This document shows positions 16,542-26,700 of a DNA stretch of 64,000 nucleotides, in pieces. Under the pieces are notes generated by a model. It worked only from the letters and a program-made list of their open reading frames with translations. It did not search any database and was not told the origin of the DNA. Origin of the DNA: PLA3 sp964592235 (GTDB taxonomy: Bacteria > Planctomycetota > Phycisphaerae > UBA1845 > UTPLA1); assembly GCA_964592235.1 (NCBI GenBank), contig CAZQCF010000009.1:62001-126000 (forward strand), given 5' to 3'. Positions within the stretch are counted from its first letter, which is position 1, and each line of letters starts with the position of its first letter. Made by a program: the position numbers and the translations under genes.

Positions 16542-18182
16542 TCAATCGAGGTAGCCCAGGTCGCCGAGGCGGCTGGCGACTTCTTCCAACTGGGACTTGC
16601 TAAGAACGGGAGCGGTTTCGTCGATGCGGCGTTCGCGCGGCGGCTCGTAGCGGACATGAACTTGCTTGTCGAACAGCTCCTGAATGACGTGGCCTTCCAT
16701 GTCATTCGGGACGCGTTCGCCGAGGCCGGCGATGAGGGTCGGAGCGATGTCGGCAATGTGCGCTCGGATCTTCCGCCCGCCGCGAATGCCGGGGCCGTTC
16801 GCAACAAAGATGCCGTCGAGCCGGTGCGTGCCTTCGAGCCGGTCGAGCGGAACCCATCGCACGGGCGACGAGCCGCGGATCTTCTTGATGACGGCGAGGC
16901 CGTCGGCCGGGGCGAGGAGCAGATCGGGCATCCACGGGTGATCCTGCCGGTTGCAGCCGTAAAGGTCTTCGGTGACGAAGACATCAGTAAAGATTTTCAT
17001 CGTCTTGCCGTCGCGGTCCTGACAGGTCTCGGCGAGGAGTTTCTCGCGGATTTCGCGGCGCAGGGCTTCGTAATCGCGCGGCTCGACGATGCCGCCGGGC
17101 TGACGACCCTTGAGATTGATGTACAGGAAGCCGTAGATGCCTGCGTGCAGGACGCAGGCGCGGGTACGCGACGCGTCAAAGGCGAGATCGTGATCGAGGT
17201 TGCTGCTGTTGCCGGCGCCGTTGCGCGAGCCGACGAGCCGCTTCCACCAGATGGCGGCGCGGCTTTGGGCCTTGGCCGCGCCGTTGCGCAGGGCGAGGTA
17301 GCCCCATTTGGCGAGCAGGAGATTAGGCTGGGCCTTGCCGTCGAGGCTGCCGTGCCCGTGGTCGGACATGATCAGGACGGTCGCGCCGTGTTCATCGGCC
17401 AGCGTTCGGAGCTTGCCCAGCACGCGGTCCAGGGCGACGAAGCAGTCGATCGTGAGCTGTGCGCGCTTCGGGTCGAGGTGGCGCGTGCGGGGGTCGAGGT
17501 AGCGCCAGGCCTTGTGCTGGAGGTTGTCCACGAGTTTGAACAGGACCATGAGCACGTCCCAGCCGTACTTGTCGCCGCAGAAGCGGGCGAGTTCGTAGCC
17601 GCGTTCGAAGCTGTCGCAGATGTAGCGGAGGTTCTGGGCGAAGACCTTGTCGCCGCCGAGGGCCTTGCGCTCCCACTTTTTCTCGTGTGTGTAGTCGGGG
17701 TAGCGCTGGAGGATTTCGGCCTGGAGTTCCTTCGGGTAAGTGAAATCCTGCCCGGTCGGCGTGTCGAAGCCGGAGATCATAAACCCGTTGACTTCCTCGG
17801 GCGGGAAGGTCATCGGGACGTTGATCGAGCCGACGCGGTAGTTCTTGTCGCTCAAGATGCTCCAGATGGTTTTCTGGCTGATGCGCTGATTGTTGTTGAA
17901 GACGAGCCGGTTGGCCTCCACGTCATATCGAAGAAAGTCGATAATCCCGTGCTTGCCCGGGCCTTTGCCGGTCATGAAGGTCGTCCAGGCGGCCGGCGTG
18001 ATCGGCGGGCGGGTCGACTCCAGCTCGCCCCAGACGCCGCCGGTGGTGAGCGCCTTCAGATGCGGCATGAGGCCCTGATCCATGAGCGGGCCGAGCACGT
18101 CGAAGGTCGCGCCGTCCAGACCGATCAGGAGCACCCGCTCGAAACAGGCGCCGTCACCGTTTGTCGCGTTTCCACCAGGCAT
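16542..18182 (-). CDS. Type I phosphodiesterase/nucleotide pyrophosphatase-like protein
   Basis: A 546-residue protein of the alkaline phosphatase superfamily. The metal and nucleophile motifs are present: VLLIGLDGATFDVLGPLMD at the start, then RPPITPAAWTTFMTGKGPG with the nucleophile Thr of the PxxTxP/AAW type, the HGIIDFLRYD block, ISGFDTPTG, and the second metal site VLIMSDHGHG near residue 300. The C-terminal region has ADIAPTLIAGLGE, a further common family block. No signal peptide or membrane helix is seen, so it acts in the cytosol or as a peripheral protein. I start at ATG 18182 (MPGGNATNG), just ahead of the conserved LLIGLDG strand. The substrate cannot be told. The glycosyltransferase gene lies upstream on the same strand. 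Confidence 0.8.
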   Translation of the reverse strand: MPGGNATNGDGACFERVLLIGLDGATFDVLGPLMDQGLMPHLKALTTGGVWGELESTRPPITPAAWTTFMTGKGPGKHGIIDFLRYDVEANRLVFNNNQRISQKTIWSILSDKNYRVGSINVPMTFPPEEVNGFMISGFDTPTGQDFTYPKELQAEILQRYPDYTHEKKWERKALGGDKVFAQNLRYICDSFERGYELARFCGDKYGWDVLMVLFKLVDNLQHKAWRYLDPRTRHLDPKRAQLTIDCFVALDRVLGKLRTLADEHGATVLIMSDHGHGSLDGKAQPNLLLAKWGYLALRNGAAKAQSRAAIWWKRLVGSRNGAGNSSNLDHDLAFDASRTRACVLHAGIYGFLYINLKGRQPGGIVEPRDYEALRREIREKLLAETCQDRDGKTMKIFTDVFVTEDLYGCNRQDHPWMPDLLLAPADGLAVIKKIRGSSPVRWVPLDRLEGTHRLDGIFVANGPGIRGGRKIRAHIADIAPTLIAGLGERVPNDMEGHVIQELFDKQVHVRYEPPRERRIDETAPVLSKSQLEEVASRLGDLGYLD

Positions 18183-18273
18183 GAAGTCGAATGGCACTCC
18201 GACTGCCGCAGGCATGGCGCCGGAAACGCCCCGGGAGCATTCCCTGACGGTTGCCCGCGCCAAGATAGGCATC

Positions 18274-19971
18274 TTACGGCCGGTGGGGAGCCGGGGCAAC
18301 CGTGGTCGAATGCGTCAGCGGTGACCAGGCCGTTATTTTCTGGAAAACCAGCAGATACGGCGCGCGTCCCCCCGGGCGCGGCGCGGATTGATGGATCAAT
18401 CGCCATGCGGGGTGGTCGAGAAAATCGGACAGCGGCAGGCGATGATCCTCGCTGGCGGCGAATTGATTTTCCCATGCGAATAAAGCGCCGATCGGCGCGG
18501 CGGCGAGGGCCTCGCGCACCGAGGGGCGGTCGGGCGGCAGGTTTCGCCCCGTGACGTAGTCGATCCAGACGTTTGCGGAAATAATCTCGCTTTCGCCATG
18601 ACCCGCTTCGCGCAGGCGCGCGAGCGTTTCGCGGACGATCGGCGCTTCGGGCGGCGGTCGAATCGGCCCGGTGAGCTTCCACGCCGACAGCGCGATCAGC
18701 CCCGTCACGACGATTGCCGGACCGGCGACCACGCGGTTGCCGCGCCGCGCGCTCGGGGCTTCATGAAAAGCGCGTCGCATCCTGTCCCGGTCGGCGACGA
18801 GCACTGCCGCGCACGCGGCGACCAGCAGACCGGTCGCCCAGCGCAGCGCGGTTCGCGCCTGGGCGACTTGCGGGAACTCGGCGAGGATGTCGTGCATGCG
18901 GTCATGGATTTCAAACTGTCGCTCGAGGGAGGCCCACAGGATGAGCATGCCCGCGGCCAGGGCGACGGCGCCTCGTCGGCGCTCGGCTGCATCGGAATCG
19001 AACAGCCGATTCCACCCGGCCAGTGCGGCGATGGCCACGAGCGGCGCGATCGGCACGAGGAAACGCGCGTAACCACCGGAAGCATACAAACCCAGCGCGC
19101 GAATCGCGGTGTGCGTGAGGAAGTAGGTCAACGCGACGGCGAGTGTCAATTGCGCGGCGCGATTTCGCCAGAGCGATGCGAGTCCGGCGATGGCCAGCAC
19201 CATCACGCCGGGGCCGGACGCCTCCAGCGAGCGGCACAGGAACGTCAGCCAGCCGCCACGCCCGTATTGCGTGGACGCGCGCGGGGCGAAGAGCAGCTCA
19301 ATCGCCGGTTGAACGCCTGCCAGAATCGCCGCGACGTTGATGGCGACCGGCGCCCAGATGAGCGGCCACCCCCGGCGAAGCGGCACGCCCGCGCGCCAGG
19401 CGCCCCACGCCCACGGCAGGGCGAGAATCACGGCCTCGTGCCGCGTGATGAATGCCATCGACATGACAGCCGCCGACCAGCCCCATCGCGCGCGCAGCGC
19501 CAGGTAGACGGACGCCGTGACGTACAGCGCCATGGGCGATTCGGTGAGCGTCGTCTGGGCGAGATTGAAAAAGAGCGGCTGCACGTAGCAAATTGGAATG
19601 ACGGCCCATGCATGGCGAATCCCGAGGCGGCCGCCGATGCCATACGCCAGCCATGCGGCCGCGGCATGGATCACCGCCGAAAGAACCCTGCACGCGGGCC
19701 AGCCCAGCGCCGCGGGAAGAAAGTAAGGAATGGTGAAGCCCGGCCGCCCCCAGTCGTTGAGCAGGTAGCTTGGCCAGGTCCAGGCCCACTTTGCGAAGAG
19801 GTAATGGGTGAGGTCGTCGAAGTGGACCAGGCCGTCGGGGTGGACGCGCCCGCATGCGACCGTCAGGCCGAATCCCAATACGAGCAGGATCGCGGCGAGT
19901 CGTCGATCGCGCGGCGCGGCGGGGTCGGTGACAGATTCGCGTGAATCGGCGAGGATCATGTGCGGCATCAT
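18274..19971 (-). CDS. GT-C fold membrane glycosyltransferase-like protein
   Basis: A 565-residue integral membrane protein with roughly ten to twelve helices. The first helix (AAILLVLGFGLTVACG) is followed by a periplasmic loop bearing the acidic pair FDDLTHYLF (Asp52, Asp53), which in GT-C enzymes binds the lipid-phosphate sugar donor. Later features are GRPGFTIPYFLPAALG, ESPMALYVTASVYLALR and ITRHEAVILALPWAWG. A periplasmic C-terminal domain (residues about 425-565) has NVWIDYVTGRNLPPDRP. It probably transfers a sugar to a protein, lipid or polymer. Acceptor unknown. It ends 92 bp before the phosphodiesterase start, so the two may form an operon. Confidence 0.7.
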   Translation of the reverse strand: MMPHMILADSRESVTDPAAPRDRRLAAILLVLGFGLTVACGRVHPDGLVHFDDLTHYLFAKWAWTWPSYLLNDWGRPGFTIPYFLPAALGWPACRVLSAVIHAAAAWLAYGIGGRLGIRHAWAVIPICYVQPLFFNLAQTTLTESPMALYVTASVYLALRARWGWSAAVMSMAFITRHEAVILALPWAWGAWRAGVPLRRGWPLIWAPVAINVAAILAGVQPAIELLFAPRASTQYGRGGWLTFLCRSLEASGPGVMVLAIAGLASLWRNRAAQLTLAVALTYFLTHTAIRALGLYASGGYARFLVPIAPLVAIAALAGWNRLFDSDAAERRRGAVALAAGMLILWASLERQFEIHDRMHDILAEFPQVAQARTALRWATGLLVAACAAVLVADRDRMRRAFHEAPSARRGNRVVAGPAIVVTGLIALSAWKLTGPIRPPPEAPIVRETLARLREAGHGESEIISANVWIDYVTGRNLPPDRPSVREALAAAPIGALFAWENQFAASEDHRLPLSDFLDHPAWRLIHQSAPRPGGRAPYLLVFQKITAWSPLTHSTTVAPAPHRP

Positions 19972-20014
19972 CGCGGTTTGACGGGCGGAGTAAAGTCAGC
20001 CGGAGCGAAATCGA

Positions 20015-20377
20015 ATGGGGCATCCCGCGACGGGGTTCGTGCGATACGAACGGATCGGTGAGACGATTGCGTTCGAGGTAGCGGACGACTCGGCCATCGA
20101 GCCGTTCGACGCGCGGCGGGCGCGGGCGCGGTGCCTGCCGCTGATGGACCGGGTCGCTTCGGCCGCGCTCTACGAGGGTCGTGACATCGACGACATTGAG
20201 TGCGAGCGGTGGGTGGAGATCGGCGAATCGACGGGAGGACCGTGGCGGACTCTGCCGCTCGAAACGGTGGCGCGCGAAGTGGATGCGAACCCCAGGCTGG
20301 AATCCGCGCGCACGCAGCCGGTGTTTCTCCGCGCGGTGCGCGTGCGCGGGACGATTCAGTTAACGGATCAGTTGTAA
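20015..20377 (+). CDS. Hypothetical protein, 120 aa
   Basis: A small soluble acidic protein starting at ATG 20015. It opens MGHPATGFVRYERIGETIAF and contains RARCLPLMDRVASAALYEGRDIDDIEC. It is divergent from the glycosyltransferase gene and ends four bases before the stop of the convergent epimerase gene. Codon use follows the neighbours, so it looks real, but I recognise no family. Confidence 0.5.
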   Translation: MGHPATGFVRYERIGETIAFEVADDSAIEPFDARRARARCLPLMDRVASAALYEGRDIDDIECERWVEIGESTGGPWRTLPLETVAREVDANPRLESARTQPVFLRAVRVRGTIQLTDQL

Positions 20378-20381
20378 CGAA

Positions 20382-21308
20382 TCACGCGGCCGATTCGTCG
20401 CGGGTGTGATTCACCAATTGGTTTACCGTCTCGCGCAGCAGGGCATTCCCGCCAAAGGTCATTCCCAGCTTCATGATCTTATCGACGGCGATCTGGTTCT
20501 TCGGTGATGCGGCGCTGCCGGTGATCGTCGCGTGGCTGCCGCTCATCTCGGCCGCCAATTTGGCCACGGTGTAATCCGCCACGTATTGGTCGTAGCAATT
20601 GAACGCCTGCCCGCGGATGTCCTTCTCGGGCGCGGTCAGGAGAATCTCCACGGCCTTCGCCACGTCGGCCGCGTGGACTTCCTTGCCGCCGCGCTCACAA
20701 AGGACCGACTCGCCGTGCGTGACGCGCCGCACCAGGTCGTACCATTTGCTCCGTTGCGGCGGGTGCGCGATGCCGTAAATCCCCGTCGGCCGTACGGCGC
20801 AGATCGGCCAACCCTCGCCGAGGCCGAAACTGTGAACGAACTTCTCAATCGCTGCTTTGTGCGCGCCGTAGTGCGAAGTCGCCCAAAGCGGATGCGTTTC
20901 ATCCAGCGGTCGATCGGGGAGGATGACCTCATGCACGGCGCAGGTGGAAATGAATATGAAACGCGGCACGCCGGCCGCCCGCGCCGCGCGCATTAGCATG
21001 AGCGAGCCTGTCAGGTTGAGGCGGATGAACTCGTCGAATCCGGCGTCCGCCGCCGCGCGAAAGCCTGTCCCGGCAGCCCGCGCCAGCGCGCCATGGACGA
21101 CGGCATCGACCCCGCGGCAATAATTCGCGAACCCGTCGACATCGCCCAGCCCGCTGTCAACCCATTCGATCGCGCCGGATGCGTTATCGAATCCGGATGC
21201 GTCGGACTCGGCCCGGCGCCAGCAGCGCAGCGCGTGGCCCGACGCGGCGAGGCGTTGAACAATGTAACGGCCGAGAAAGCCCGTCGCACCGGTGACGGCT
21301 ATGCGCAT
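20382..21308 (-). CDS. NAD-dependent epimerase/dehydratase (extended SDR)
   Basis: A 308-residue Rossmann-fold enzyme. The dinucleotide-binding motif GATGFLG lies at residues 7-13, the catalytic Ser is in FIFISTCAVHE, and the YxxxK pair is in SHYGAHKAAIEKFV. The block CAVRPTGIYGIAHPP follows, as in nucleotide-sugar epimerases and related reductases. The substrate may be a nucleotide sugar, but similar proteins also act on other hydroxy or keto compounds. The gene precedes the transglutaminase-like gene's stop by five bases and both run leftward. Confidence 0.82.
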   Translation of the reverse strand: MRIAVTGATGFLGRYIVQRLAASGHALRCWRRAESDASGFDNASGAIEWVDSGLGDVDGFANYCRGVDAVVHGALARAAGTGFRAAADAGFDEFIRLNLTGSLMLMRAARAAGVPRFIFISTCAVHEVILPDRPLDETHPLWATSHYGAHKAAIEKFVHSFGLGEGWPICAVRPTGIYGIAHPPQRSKWYDLVRRVTHGESVLCERGGKEVHAADVAKAVEILLTAPEKDIRGQAFNCYDQYVADYTVAKLAAEMSGSHATITGSAASPKNQIAVDKIMKLGMTFGGNALLRETVNQLVNHTRDESAA

Positions 21309-21312
21309 CGTG

Positions 21313-22842
21313 TTAGTCCTCGACCTTGATGACTTCGATCTTCAGGCGGCCCATCAGCGGCATGAGCGACATCACCGATTGCGCCAGAGCCTCATCGTTC
21401 AGCGGGATCAGCGACAGGGCGATGTGGGTCGGGTCGCAGTCGGTCTGGCGCATGGCGGCGTCGATGTCCACCCATTGACCGCCGATATAGACTTGAGTCC
21501 ACATGTGATAGCCGAAGGCGCTTTCGGCGCCGTCGGGCATCTCGCTCCACGGAATCTGCACGATGCCGCCGACCCCGCGCGACGGAAGGCCCGCCGCCCG
21601 CGCCAGCGCCGCCAGCAGTACCGCGTGTTCGCTGCAATCGCCCGTTCGCGTCTTGGCCACTTCGCTCGCCGTGGCGAACCCCACGTCGAGGCTCTTGTTC
21701 TTCACATAGGTCGTGACGTATTTCCGCAGCGCGTCGGCCTGCTCGGCGGGCGACGTCGCATCCTTCACCGCGCGCTTCGCCAGGCGCTTGATTCGAGCGT
21801 CGCCTGTGTTCACCATCGCCGAGGCCTGAAGGTACTCGGCCATCGCCTTCTCGGTGGTTGCCTTGCCGGCATCATCGGCGGCTGTCTTGCGAATCTTCTT
21901 CCAATCGAGTCGGCGGATCGTCAGCGTTGCCTCATGATCGTTCACGCGCTGGAACGTCTGCATACCCGTGTCCGGCATGTCGGGCAGCGCGTCGCCATCC
22001 GCGGGCACGGTCAGTTTCAGCACCACGGATTTCGCCTTGTCCGGGATCTTCTTGTCGGCCGCCACAAACGTGCTGAAGAACATCTCCGGCCCCTTCAAGC
22101 CGTCGCCTTTCAGGGCCTCCTCCTTCGTCGATTGAACGATGCGCACTTCCATGAACCCGAGGTTCATGTTGGAGATGATCGGCTTGGCTTCTTCGTCCAC
22201 CCACATCGTCGTCTGCACCGGCACCTGCATCTGGAGCGTGCTGGTCACGCGAAACAACTCGCGCGGCGTTCCACGCACGTCCACTTTCTCCTTCTTCTCC
22301 ACGTTGAACGTGACTTCCACCGGGCCGTCCGCGCGGACCGACGGCTCGTACGTCTTCACCGTGAACTTCATCCCCGGCTTGATGCCGCGCTCGCGCTGTT
22401 CCAGCAGCAGACCCCATGCGAATTTGCACTCCGGATCGAAGTCGTATGTATTCGTGTGCTTCGCGCCCATCTGATCGGTCACGAGCGTAATTTTGCCGTC
22501 GGCCACCGTCCCTACCTGCTTCACTGGCATCTGTCCCATGAGCATTTCGCTCTCGAAGCCCAGCGGCTTGCCGTCCAAGGTCTCCCGATAGCGCTGATCC
22601 ATCGTGATCTTGATGTTTGCCGGGCCGCGCGAAATCTCCACCGTCATCGCCGTGCGTGTGCGCATCTCGTCGCCAACCCGTTCCTGCGTCGAGTGCATGT
22701 GGCCGCAACGCTGCCCCTGCATCTCCACGACGTACCACTCGTCCTCCGCCCGCGGCGGGGCCTCGGAGTCCGACCGGGGACTTGCCTGCAGCGCCGCAGG
22801 TGCCAGACACAACCAAGCCAGGATCAGGCGTTGAATGCTCAT
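21313..22842 (-). CDS. Exported transglutaminase-like protein
   Basis: A 509-residue protein with a signal peptide (RLILAWLCLAPAALQASP). Residues 30-320 are a beta-rich domain; the C-terminal part is a transglutaminase-core domain with the full papain-like triad: Cys in RTGDCSEHAVLLAALARA, His in FGYHMWTQVYIG and Asp in WVDIDAAM. Bacterial members act as proteases, peptide cyclases or cross-linkers, often in the periplasm. I start at ATG 22842 because GGGAGGG lies 11 bases upstream and the signal peptide begins there; the open frame to 23289 is not used. It lies upstream of the epimerase gene, separated by four bases. Confidence 0.83.
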   Translation of the reverse strand: MSIQRLILAWLCLAPAALQASPRSDSEAPPRAEDEWYVVEMQGQRCGHMHSTQERVGDEMRTRTAMTVEISRGPANIKITMDQRYRETLDGKPLGFESEMLMGQMPVKQVGTVADGKITLVTDQMGAKHTNTYDFDPECKFAWGLLLEQRERGIKPGMKFTVKTYEPSVRADGPVEVTFNVEKKEKVDVRGTPRELFRVTSTLQMQVPVQTTMWVDEEAKPIISNMNLGFMEVRIVQSTKEEALKGDGLKGPEMFFSTFVAADKKIPDKAKSVVLKLTVPADGDALPDMPDTGMQTFQRVNDHEATLTIRRLDWKKIRKTAADDAGKATTEKAMAEYLQASAMVNTGDARIKRLAKRAVKDATSPAEQADALRKYVTTYVKNKSLDVGFATASEVAKTRTGDCSEHAVLLAALARAAGLPSRGVGGIVQIPWSEMPDGAESAFGYHMWTQVYIGGQWVDIDAAMRQTDCDPTHIALSLIPLNDEALAQSVMSLMPLMGRLKIEVIKVED

Positions 22843-22990
22843 GAGGATTGAACCCTCCCTTTCCACCGTGACGGCGCACGGCCTGCGAACGCGTATTGGT
22901 TGGAGAGTATAACGAGCCGCGTCGGCGGGGTTCCCGCGTGGCTCGGCGCGACTTGACGCCGCACCGAGGCCCGCTAAAGTGACCCGCGTC

Positions 22991-23614
22991 ATGCACCTTC
23001 CACGCGGTCGCATCGCTGCTGCCCCCGTCATCCATTCTCGGCCCATCCGTCCCATCGTAATACGAGTCTTCATGCCGGCCCTGTTTGCCGCGGGTTGGGT
23101 GGCGAGTCTGGGGCAGACGGGCTGCTCGCGACCGATCCCGCCCGAGACCGCGACGACGAGCGAGATCAACGAGGCCGACCGGGAGTATCTCTGGGACGCG
23201 ACCTTGAGCGTGCTGCGGAAGATGGATTTCCAGCCCGATCGACAGGACCGCGCGCAGGGCGTCATCACGACGCTACCGACGACGAGCAAGCAATGGCACG
23301 AGCCGTGGCGGCAGGACGTGAAGGGCGGTTACGAGCTGGCGCAGGTGTCGCTGCACACGATTCGCCGGCAGGTCATGGTGCGCTTCATCCGCGAGGGGTC
23401 TTGGCGCGTCGAAGTGCAGGTCGATGTCTATCGGCTGAACGTGCCGGAGTCGCAGATCACGACCGCGTCGTCGGCGATTCAGTCCTTCAGTGGCGTGTTG
23501 CCGACCACCGAGGGCACCTACCTCGGCGGCGAGCAGGCCGCGCGCGACTGGACGTTTCTCTATCGCGACGGCGCGATGGAAGATCACATTCTCAATCGCA
23601 TTCTTAGTGAATGA
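22991..23614 (+). CDS. Predicted lipoprotein of unknown function
   Basis: A 207-residue protein. After a basic lead the segment VFMPALFAAGWVASLGQTGC looks like a lipoprotein signal with Cys at the end of GQTGC, although the minus-three residue is unusual. The mature part is an alpha/beta domain with EADREYLWDATLSVLRKMDFQPDRQ, AQGVITTLPT and VRFIREGSWRVEVQVDVYR, similar in outline to other outer-membrane-associated planctomycete lipoproteins. The start could be GTG 22979, ATG 22991 or ATG 23072; the last gives the shortest signal peptide. It is divergent from the transglutaminase gene. A two-way terminator follows. Confidence 0.55.
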   Translation: MHLPRGRIAAAPVIHSRPIRPIVIRVFMPALFAAGWVASLGQTGCSRPIPPETATTSEINEADREYLWDATLSVLRKMDFQPDRQDRAQGVITTLPTTSKQWHEPWRQDVKGGYELAQVSLHTIRRQVMVRFIREGSWRVEVQVDVYRLNVPESQITTASSAIQSFSGVLPTTEGTYLGGEQAARDWTFLYRDGAMEDHILNRILSE

Positions 23615-23700
23615 GCTGTCCGCGCGCCTCCTCTTGCGCACCGATCAGCCACGATCCTCGTTCACCCGACTTCGACAAGTGACTCAACGCAGCGCGCAAA

Positions 23701-23738
23701 GAAAGCCCCAGGCAATGGCCCGGGGCTTTCTGGTTTTC
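23701..23738. terminator. Bidirectional rho-independent terminator
   Basis: A 9-bp G/C-rich stem (GAAAGCCCC paired with GGGGCTTTC) closes a 12-base loop. TGGTTTT follows on the plus strand and TTTCTTT on the minus strand. It separates the convergent genes ending at 23614 and 23767. Confidence 0.75.
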
Positions 23739-23766
23739 GGCAGACACGAGTCTTTCGATCCGTTGG

Positions 23767-26700
23767 CTACGGCGCTGCCAGGAGCAGATCGACGAACGGC
23801 TGAATGTCGGCATCGGTGACGCCGCCGCCGCCCGACGCGTCGCTGGCGCACAGTTCGTGTTGCGTCGCGCCGCCGGGGTTGAGCACCGTGGCCGTGAACA
23901 GGGCGACGTCGCCGCCGTTTACGTCGCCGTCATTGTTGACATCGCCCAAAGTCACGCCCACGCACGTATCGGGGACGATGGCCCAGATCTCGATGTCGTC
24001 GATGTTCCAGCCCTGGTAGGTGACCGAGGTGTCGGTCGGACCGATGCCCCAGCGCAGATAGACTGTCGGCTGATTGTCCGCGCCGAGCAGGTTGTAGCTC
24101 TGCTGCGTCCACGCCTGCTCGCTGAACGACGAGCCCGCGTGCGTCCAGACCGGCGTCCAGGTCGTGCCGTTGGTCGACATCTCGACAAAGGCCTTGTCGT
24201 ACGTCGCCGACTCGATGCCCAGCCAGCGGCGGAACTTCAGCTTCACGTTCATCAGTCCCGTGCAGTCGATCGCCGTCGTGGTCAGCCAGCGCGTCGGTGA
24301 CAGGCTGTTCGTGTAGCAGCCGATCAGGTTGTAGCCGTACACGTTCGAGCCGGTGAAGCCGCTCGTCGGATTGAGCCGACCTGTGCCGCAGGTACCGCCG
24401 CTGTTGTCCGGCACGCCCCACGCCCAGCCGTTCCCATTCGGTCCGCTTCCGCCCGGCCCGGCATCGGCCGACCAGCCCGGATTGGTATCCAGCGGCCAGC
24501 TGTAGACCAGTTGCGGCGGGGCGCAGCTACCTCCGCCCGCGGCGATCTTCAGTTGCCAGCCGTCCAGTGTGCCGACGTCGGCGCCGGCGTTGTCGGAAAC
24601 GCGCAGCGTCCAGGTGCCCTGCACGTTCTCGCCGATGAAGTCGGCCAGCACGCCCGGGCCGTCGGGGTTGGTGACGCCGTCGTCGTACAGCCGGTGGATG
24701 TCATCGGCGCCGCCGCCGGTTCGATTATGCAGGCGCACGATCGTCCCCGCGGGCGAAATCACCTCCACAATCAAATCGCCGATGTAGGTGTGCGTGATAT
24801 CCACCTGCACGTTCACGTCACCGATGCAGTAGGTGTCGGTGACGTTGACCGTGCTCGTGATCGTCGCATTGTCGTTGATGTTCTGCGGCACGTCGGTGGC
24901 CGTGTAGGTATAACGGCCCACGTCGAGCTGCACGGCGCGGGTCGTGTTGCCGTTGTTGCCGCCTGACAGGTTCGTGAAGCTGACCTGGCCGTTGTACAGG
25001 CCCGCCGCGAGGCTGTTCGCCGCCGCGGAGTAGCCGATCGTGACGGCCGCGTTGTCGCCGGTGCCGTTCAGGTTGACGTTGACCGGGCCGGCGCCGCCGT
25101 TGATCGCGATCCACGGCTGATTGGCCGCGATCTGAATCGTGACGGGCGTGGGCTGGGTGCTGGTCAAAGTATAGACTTGTGTCGCATTAAACGGTCCACC
25201 GACCGGTCCGCCCGCCGAAAGCCCGTTGGCCGGCGTCGTGTTGAAGCCGGTCTGGCCGACCTCCAGGGTGTGAATGCGATCCATGGTGAGGTTGTTGGTC
25301 GTGTCCTCGAAGCGAACGGTCGTGACATATACGCCGGCCGGAAGTGCCGCCGCCGAGGCATCGAGCGTAACCGCGACGCCGGCGGAAGGCCCGCCCGCGG
25401 GCACGGTTCCGTTGAGCGGGCCGGGGCCGCCGTTGAGCAGCAGCGGCGCGGTACCGCCGCCGAGGATGCTCACGGAGTAATTCGCGGCGTTGGCCGTCTG
25501 GTTGTTGATCGAGTAATTCGTCGGATTGTTGGTGAACGGCCCGCCGAGAATGCCGATGTGGGTCGTGCCGGTTGTCGGGGAGACGCTCAATCCGCCGCTA
25601 AGCAGCGTGTCGGTGTTGAGCGCGCCGGTGTTGGTCGGATCGAGCCAGTCGGACAGGCGCGTCGCCGCCGTGCCGTTGCCGGTCCACGAGCGCCAGATGC
25701 GCCCGTAGCAGTCGGAGAGGTTGTCGCCGGTCTGTCCGCAGGCGGAGGCTCCGCCATGGAGCTGACCGATGACGCGCTTGAACTCGTCAAACAACGGCGA
25801 GCCGGACGAGCCGGGTTCGGTGACGGCGAGGGACCAGTAGACCTTGATGTGCGTGCCATCGCCAGGACCGGGGAAGGGGGAACAACCCCAGCTCGATCCG
25901 TGCGTCGGGCGATCAGGCCGCACGGCGATGTCGTAAAGGGTAATTCTCTTTTCGTCTGTATTCGGGTGGTGGATGCACGATCCGCTGGGCGGGAAGCGAT
26001 CCTGACGATCCCAACCCGCAAAGCCGACGTTCCAGGCCGGATTGGGATTGGCCGTCAACTGCACTAGCGTGAAATCCGATACCGATGCGGCCGATCGGAA
26101 CGTCGAACCGCTCTGATTCATCGTGAGGACGCCGTCACCCGGCTGGCCGCTGGCGGGGCTGCCCGGCGGTCGACAGAAGGAGTTCTGGTAATTCCAGAAG
26201 ACCACGAGCGACGCGGCGTTCCCGGAGTTGATGCCGCAGTGGTTGGCGGTCATGAAGTACGGCACGAGATTGTTGGACGTGTTGTTGACCATGAACCCGG
26301 TGCAGAACGTGCTGCCGCCGGTGGAAATGACGCCCACGGCCTGAATCTGATCGCGCCAGGGATCGCCCTGCGGGCACATCACGTCGACGTTGCAGGCGCC
26401 GGATCGCGGCGCGGCCAGGTCCTGCAACTCCGGCGGGATCATGAACGGCCGATAGCCGACGTTGACTGATGCAAGCTCCAGTTCGAGCAGCGTGGCGAGC
26501 GAAGCCGGCACGGTGACTTCGATCATGATATCGCCGCCGGCGACCGGGGGCGTCCAGAGTTCGCCGTGATCGGCGTTGTCTTCATGCGTGTAGGGGCGCA
26601 GCACATGACGCATATCGAATGAATAGAGCATCAGACGCCCGCCCTCGGGCATGACAAAGCGCGAAAATCCGAGGTTGATCGAGACGGCATCCTCGACGGA

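Noticed and set aside
16536..18554. Very long plus-strand open frame, 672 codons
   Set aside because: It runs opposite the phosphodiesterase gene and has the usual V/E/G/D-rich composition of a reverse frame in G+C-rich DNA; no family motif.
22843..23289. N-terminal extension of the transglutaminase-like protein
   Set aside because: A signal peptide with good ribosome-binding site starts at 22842.
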